Of a stretch of DNA of 64,000 bases, positions 59,401 to 64,000 are shown one piece after another. The first letter of the stretch is position 1. Each line of letters opens with the position of its first letter. The DNA is from Tubiluchus corallicola. Taxonomy: Eukaryota > Priapulida > Priapulimorpha > Priapulimorphida > Tubiluchidae. The position numbers were made by a program, and so were the translations under genes. Under the pieces are notes generated by a model. The model worked only from the letters and a program-made list of their open reading frames with translations. It was not told the DNA's origin and did no database searches. The DNA lies in NCBI GenBank assembly GCA_030141605.1, contig JAQGDQ010000148.1, positions 310,001-374,000 on the forward strand, in the 5' to 3' direction.

Positions 59401-62400
59401 CTTCAAAATAATTTTGTATAACGTTGAAATTAAATTTAAATCACTCGGTGTTGTGCAAATATTACAAGTAGTGTCTTATTTACTCACTTTACACACTGTG
59501 CGATGGTGTCAGTTTAAAATATCGTAAGAGCAGGTGATGATGATACTTGGAACACCCTGATAATTCCTGAATGGCAAACACAATGCACCCTCCAAACAAC
59601 ATGTAACACTGAGGTACTAAAAGAACTTTGAATTAGGCCTTGCATTTCCATTTTCCAATAGACCATCTATGCTTATGCTTTTGTAGAATGCATCTTCATA
59701 TTTCATGTCATGAACTTCTAATTTTTTTAGAAATCGGACATGCATGAAACTCCCAAAAATGCCCAAAACTATTTAGTTAACATAAATTCATCTACATTTT
59801 ACCATACATTAATAAGAAAGTCATGACTAGATCATCTTTATCATGTTTAACTTTGCAGATTGGTATGTGTGTTTACTGTAACTCGATGGTCCCATTCAAC
59901 ACTAATACATGCATTATTTGTGAGGCACCATTGGCACCTCAACAACAGCCTCAGGCTAGCATACGACTTAGGGTGGGTTTTTAATTTTGCCTTTCTGTCT
60001 GCACAGCTATGTACGTGTGTGCCGTGCACTTAATATACAATGTAATATTGCTGTTTATGCTTGCTGTGTCAAATAATTTTAACTAGGGACTATAAGATGG
60101 TCATGTTTGCTTAAATGTATTGTTTTACTATCTCATTAATGCATTTATAGTCATGAAATGCCAGCCATAAAATAAGCACAGCTGAATTTATTTTCTGTTA
60201 TTTTGTCTAACTGATTACAAAAAAGGTTTTCTCCATTACTTGCTTAGTCTAAATTTTAGATCTACAGTCTAAAAACATCATAAGTTTCTTTTTTGGTTTA
60301 CGTAGCCTAAAATTCTGTTAGTTTTTTAACGTTTCACGTTAACTCATTCTTACTTAACTACATAAATGGTTAACAAAGTATTGTTGTTATTATTGATCAG
60401 GTGTGTATGTTTTTCTGGTCTGCAATCTATTCGCCTTAAGTAGATCATCAGCAAATACTAACTATCTCTAGCAAATTAGTTATAACAATTCTATTTTTCT
60501 CTATAGCTTAGAAAAATCAATTCTCTACTTGTGATTTGTTGCAGGACAAATTAGTATGTCAAATTTGTAACACCCCGAATCCACCAAATTTCAAGTGTTG
60601 TATTATATGTGAGGGCAATTTATCTACAGCCCGAATGGAGGTAATTGTTTTACTTGTTATCAGAGTCGTAAATTTTAAACAATTTTTACAAAACTGTCTG
60701 ATATTGTCATTATGTTTTGACTATATACAATAGTTGGGCAAAAGTATATATATATTTCTAAAATATAAATATTTGAATAGAATGGAAGGTAAGGAAAACT
60801 TTGTCCAAAATATGGACACAAAGATTTATTGCATGTTAGGTACTGATGCCATCACCTTAGCAAACATCTTAGTTATAGTTCTTAGTAAACTTGCTCTGCC
60901 TAAAAGTCTAAAAGTTGTAAAGTGTTTCTGGGTAAAAAGATAAAATACTAATTTAAATTTAATTTACACTCTAGCGGCATAGTGAACTAGCCTTTATTTG
61001 CTACAGATTCTGGGTGCACCACACTTTAAACTTTAAAAAAATTCAATGTAAGGACTGCTTAAAGTTTATTTTTTGCATCATAAATTTATATCTTGGCTAT
61101 AATTGTTAACAATGGTTGATGTCTGAAAGCCTGGAGACTAGGATAATAAGGATTTTATTATACCTGCTAAAATTAACCATTTAACTCTGTATGCTGATCT
61201 CAAAGGAGTGGCCACACAGTCTTACTGAATCAAATTATTTGCTAGAAACCTGTGTTCAAAGACTGTTAACATTAGAACGAGTGAGAGGCCTTTATTTTAA
61301 TTTTAAAATATGGAGTTTTAGTACCGTAATAGCATTAGTGTAAGTCTGTATCATTGTAAACATTTAAATGAATTTTCTCATATTTTTCATGCAGAGGATG
61401 CCCATTGCGAGTCCAGCCATATCAGCTTTGAAACCCGATAGCAGTTTACGAAATTGTTCTTCTTGTGGACGATTAAACAGCGCCGATTCACGTTTTTGTG
61501 ACTGGTGTGGCAGTAAGGTAGTCTAATTGCTTTTTCTTTTCAAATGATCTTTGTAAGTATGAAATCGCATTTTGTTCTGAAATCGACGGTCATTGTTGTG
61601 GTTCCATATGGCGATGTATTTGGGGCTGTTTGTTTCAATTGTAGTGTGTAGTGCATGCAACATGGTGGAAGAAATCTTCAGTGCTGAAGCGCAAATATTC
61701 TTTTTTGAACATTTTAGTTACTAGATGGTTTAGTTAACTCCTCATTTTTAATCCTGTTGTTACAAATACATGATGTTATACTAATTTTTTTAGAATTAGC
61801 TTGTTTGCTTATTTTGATGCTTTGTGTTAATTGTAACTGCTATTTTAGTTATCTGTTTCGGCAAGCATGACCCTGTCTTGTGGTAAATGTGGCGCTGTGA
61901 ATGAGTTGCATGCTAAGTATTGTCACAGATGTGGCACTGTGTTAGAAGCTCCGACTCGTGGTGATCCTGCTTTACCAGCTCATGAGGTAAGTGTTCGTTC
62001 ACTAAAGCAGTTTTTTTTGGTATTTTAGAAACTAAATGTTTTGTGAGCTCATGTATATTTTTTGTAATCTTGCAAATATGATAATTTACAATGTGTCACT
62101 ATTGTCTGCTAAATTGTGTAGTGTTATTGCTGCCTTTTGCCAAATTTGTTTAAGAAGTTTAGTGTATTAAGATTACATTAATGTCGTGTTAGTTAGTGAT
62201 GTAGACAAGTCTTAACTGCTTGAATCCCAACTTATGTTTTGTATTACGGGTAGTCGTGTTCTCATGGTACTAGTCTGAAACTAATGGAAGTTAATTTTGT
62301 GAATTTCTTTCCAAATTATGAAATTCAGGTAGAATAAATTCCTTTTTTTGAAACACCTTGTGCTAAAGAAAGGTTTTCCATTAATCGATTAACTTGTGAA

Positions 62401-64000
62401 AGCTAACAAGACAACACACTTGTAGTATAACGAGCAGCAAGTTTCGCTGTTAAAACATAGTGAGAAAATTATCGATAGCCATGCTTTTCTGTTGTCGCAA
62501 ACAGATGGCAACTGCTTATGCAGAATTTTCCAATGTAAATGCTCTTGTGATTTTGTCACAAAACCAAAAATTCAAATATTTCTTGAACTAGGCATTCTAG
62601 TTGTATTGGTATGAATTTGTAACAGCAGGGTTTCAAAGTATAAAAGTTTATTTTTAACTGACATAAATTCATGGCCAAGAACTCAATGACTGTTTGAAGT
62701 TCATGCATTTAGTAGCTTTTCTTCAAGCGAATGTATTTCACACATTCGTGTGTTTCAGATTACACAGACTTCACCTCATCGTTCTGTTTCTTGGACCCCA
62801 TCAACTGTGATGACACAAACGTCACCAGTCAAGACAAAGTCTTCAGTTTCTACACAAACCGTAGGTTTATTTTATCCTTCACAGACAGGAATGACAAAAC
62901 AACAGCGTGAAATGGAAGCCAGGCTAGCACTGAAGAAAGAAATGAAGGATAGGAAACCACCTTTGACAGCTGTCAGTCCAGGAAGAGGTTTGTATATTAT
63001 ATTAATACGAGTCTACATCCGGTCCTGCCGAACAGATTGCATCTGGATTTAGTCCAACTCTGGTAAAAGGTATCCGATAGAGTTGGTTACCTTCAAGATT
63101 GGCTGAAGCTTGAAAAATTTCATTCAAGTTATTGGTAAATGAAGGCTTGATTTGTTATTTTACAAATATATTTAATCCAAAAGACAAGAGAACTAGTCTG
63201 ATGCTTAAATTTTGCCCAAATAAATGTTATACTCTTATTATTGCATGTTTCTGCATAGTTGTAGTGCTTAGCTGAAGAAAAGCCGAGAACGGGTTAAAAT
63301 ATGTGATCATTATCATGCAAAATTACATGATGATATTTACAATGAGCTGATTAAGTAGATTAGTCACATCAGTACAACAATAGTTTTTGGCCAATTATAT
63401 GTTAACAATAAATGACCTAGCTATGTTTTGGTAAGATAAAATTACTATGTAATATGACAAATATATCTCAGTAATATTAGTATATATTAGTAACTACATT
63501 ATAAATTAAATGTTTACAGTACCATGTAATATAATGGTAGACCTTACCTAATTAAGTGGACCACACGGCATTCTTAATAAAAGGCGTCCAAGATTTGACA
63601 TGGCTCTGGGCAAGCTACTGTATACTAACTAATACAGGTTGTAAATGTTTTTTATAGACTTCAAAAGAAGCATATTAGAAGTAGAATATATAGTTCGTTT
63701 TGTTGGGTAATTAGGCAAATTGCCAAGTAATACTACCTACAGACTTATTCATGTGGAAAGGTTGCATGTTTATTAATGAACCTGTTTGCTGGGGCAGATC
63801 CAATCAACTAGGGTAAGCAATAAGAGTAAACATTGAGCCATACTGGCACGTTTCTCAGTAATTGGTAATTGTAATTAGACAATTTTATAAATGAATATAA
63901 ATTACAGGTTTTTCATTTTTTGCCAAAAAATTTAAAACAGAACTTGAGTCACAAACACATTTTTACATCCATAATGGGTTGTCTACCACTTGCTTGTTTT
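53486..64000 (+). CDS. DZANK1: DZANK1 (double zinc ribbon and ankyrin repeat protein), first ten coding exons, partial
   Basis: Exons 53486-53591, 53884-54031, 55686-55870, 57850-58081, 58979-59096, 59859-59972, 60545-60640, 61395-61517, 61849-61986 and 62759-62987 are all in phase with GT-AG introns: 496 residues so far. The ankyrin-repeat exons lie past the right edge, and 62988-64000 shows no further exon. It begins MTAGAVSVPTVVPLRPP as in vertebrate DZANK1, followed by a chitobiase-C/FN3-like domain (IFYTVNGSKPNPYEGV). Then LQRETDFLKCVHC, CSECGAPV, CVYC/CIICEAPLAP, CQIC/CIICEGNL, CSSCGR/CDWCG and CGKC/CHRCG form the zinc-ribbon series (exons 5-9). QTVGLFYPS and DRKPPLTAVSPGRG match the conserved segment before the ankyrins. 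In vertebrates Dzank1 works with Ninl in photoreceptor outer-segment and ciliary vesicle transport. ATG 53486 follows an acceptor-like TTTGGTTTTAG, so a 5' untranslated exon is likely. Introns host Helitron-like and piggyBac-like elements. Confidence 0.96.
54670..55308 (+). mobile_element. Candidate non-autonomous Helitron in DZANK1 intron 2
   Basis: The 5' end is TCTATACATATACAAATTTT after an A. The 3' end is CTAG before a T, about 10 bases after a hairpin-like CCCTGGCGAAGCTGGG. This is the Helitron arrangement (5' TC, hairpin, 3' CTRR, insertion between A and T), and GCGAAGCTGGGTATT resembles known Helitron tails. No Rep/helicase is encoded. Within it, about 54825-54925 and 54950-55050 are diverged tandem duplicates sharing TCAATATG/CCAATATG, AAAATAG, ACATTC and TCATCTGT. 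Confidence 0.5.
58517..58894. mobile_element. piggyBac-type MITE in DZANK1 intron 4
   Basis: TTAA at each side (58517-58520 and 58891-58894) and TIRs CCCTTTCACTACG and, on the minus strand, TCCTTTCACTACGG. TTAA duplication with CCYTT ends is the piggyBac signature. About 370 bp, with an internal palindromic AT-rich part (TAACTAATGAATTAGTTA), CA-rich sequence and a direct repeat GTTCCTTGCCCGAAA (58810 region, twice). No transposase. Confidence 0.75.

Noticed and set aside
1-64000. CRISPR arrays, rRNA and tRNA genes
   Set aside because: No spaced identical repeats with unique spacers; no rRNA core sequence; no cloverleaf with A/B-box sequence could be identified by eye, though a tRNA could be missed without a scan.
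1-64000. A functional multi-gene system linking the genes in the window
   Set aside because: The host genes are unrelated in pathway and have separate introns and promoters; nothing suggests an operon or coordinated cluster.

Overview
The window is AT-rich nuclear DNA from an invertebrate animal. Genes are split by GT-AG introns of a few hundred to about 3,000 bases. A divergent Sox-class HMG-box gene and a MIS12/ERCC8/C9orf72/DZANK1 gene set point to a metazoan. I cannot name the phylum; an early-branching animal or another invertebrate fits, and nothing looks vertebrate.

Layout from left to right: (1) the 5' part of a GAK (cyclin-G-associated kinase/auxilin) gene on the minus strand, one uninterrupted coding block running off the left edge. 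(2) A repeat-filled gap holding a TIR-element fragment and a dead LINE copy. (3) MIS12, a kinetochore gene of six coding exons, plus strand. (4) A decayed CR1/L2-like LINE. (5) Intronless ERCC8 (Cockayne syndrome A WD40 protein), plus strand. (6) A 5.5-kb, recently active but now broken non-LTR retrotransposon on the minus strand, carrying two nested copies of a Mutator-like MITE in opposite orientation. (7) C9orf72, eight coding exons, with a long novel N-terminal extension and one apparent GC-AG intron. (8) A twelve-exon HMG-box transcription factor of Sox type with a non-canonical signature. (9) A two-TIR element with internal short repeats. (10) The first ten coding exons of DZANK1, running off the right edge before the ankyrin exons.

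The genes do not form one pathway. They cover clathrin uncoating (GAK), chromosome segregation (MIS12), transcription-coupled repair (ERCC8), autophagy and Rab/Arf regulation (C9orf72), transcription (HMG box) and probable ciliary function (DZANK1). Five are on the plus strand, with GAK divergent at the left end.

The less ordinary content is in the mobile DNA: a LINE whose ORF1 carries three CCCH zinc fingers, 9-bp target duplications that can be checked against an empty paralogous site in the same window, and non-autonomous elements of hAT, piggyBac, Tigger-like and Helitron-like type inside introns. All exon boundaries were read by eye from splice consensus, reading phase and protein similarity recalled from family knowledge; no alignment or search was run.
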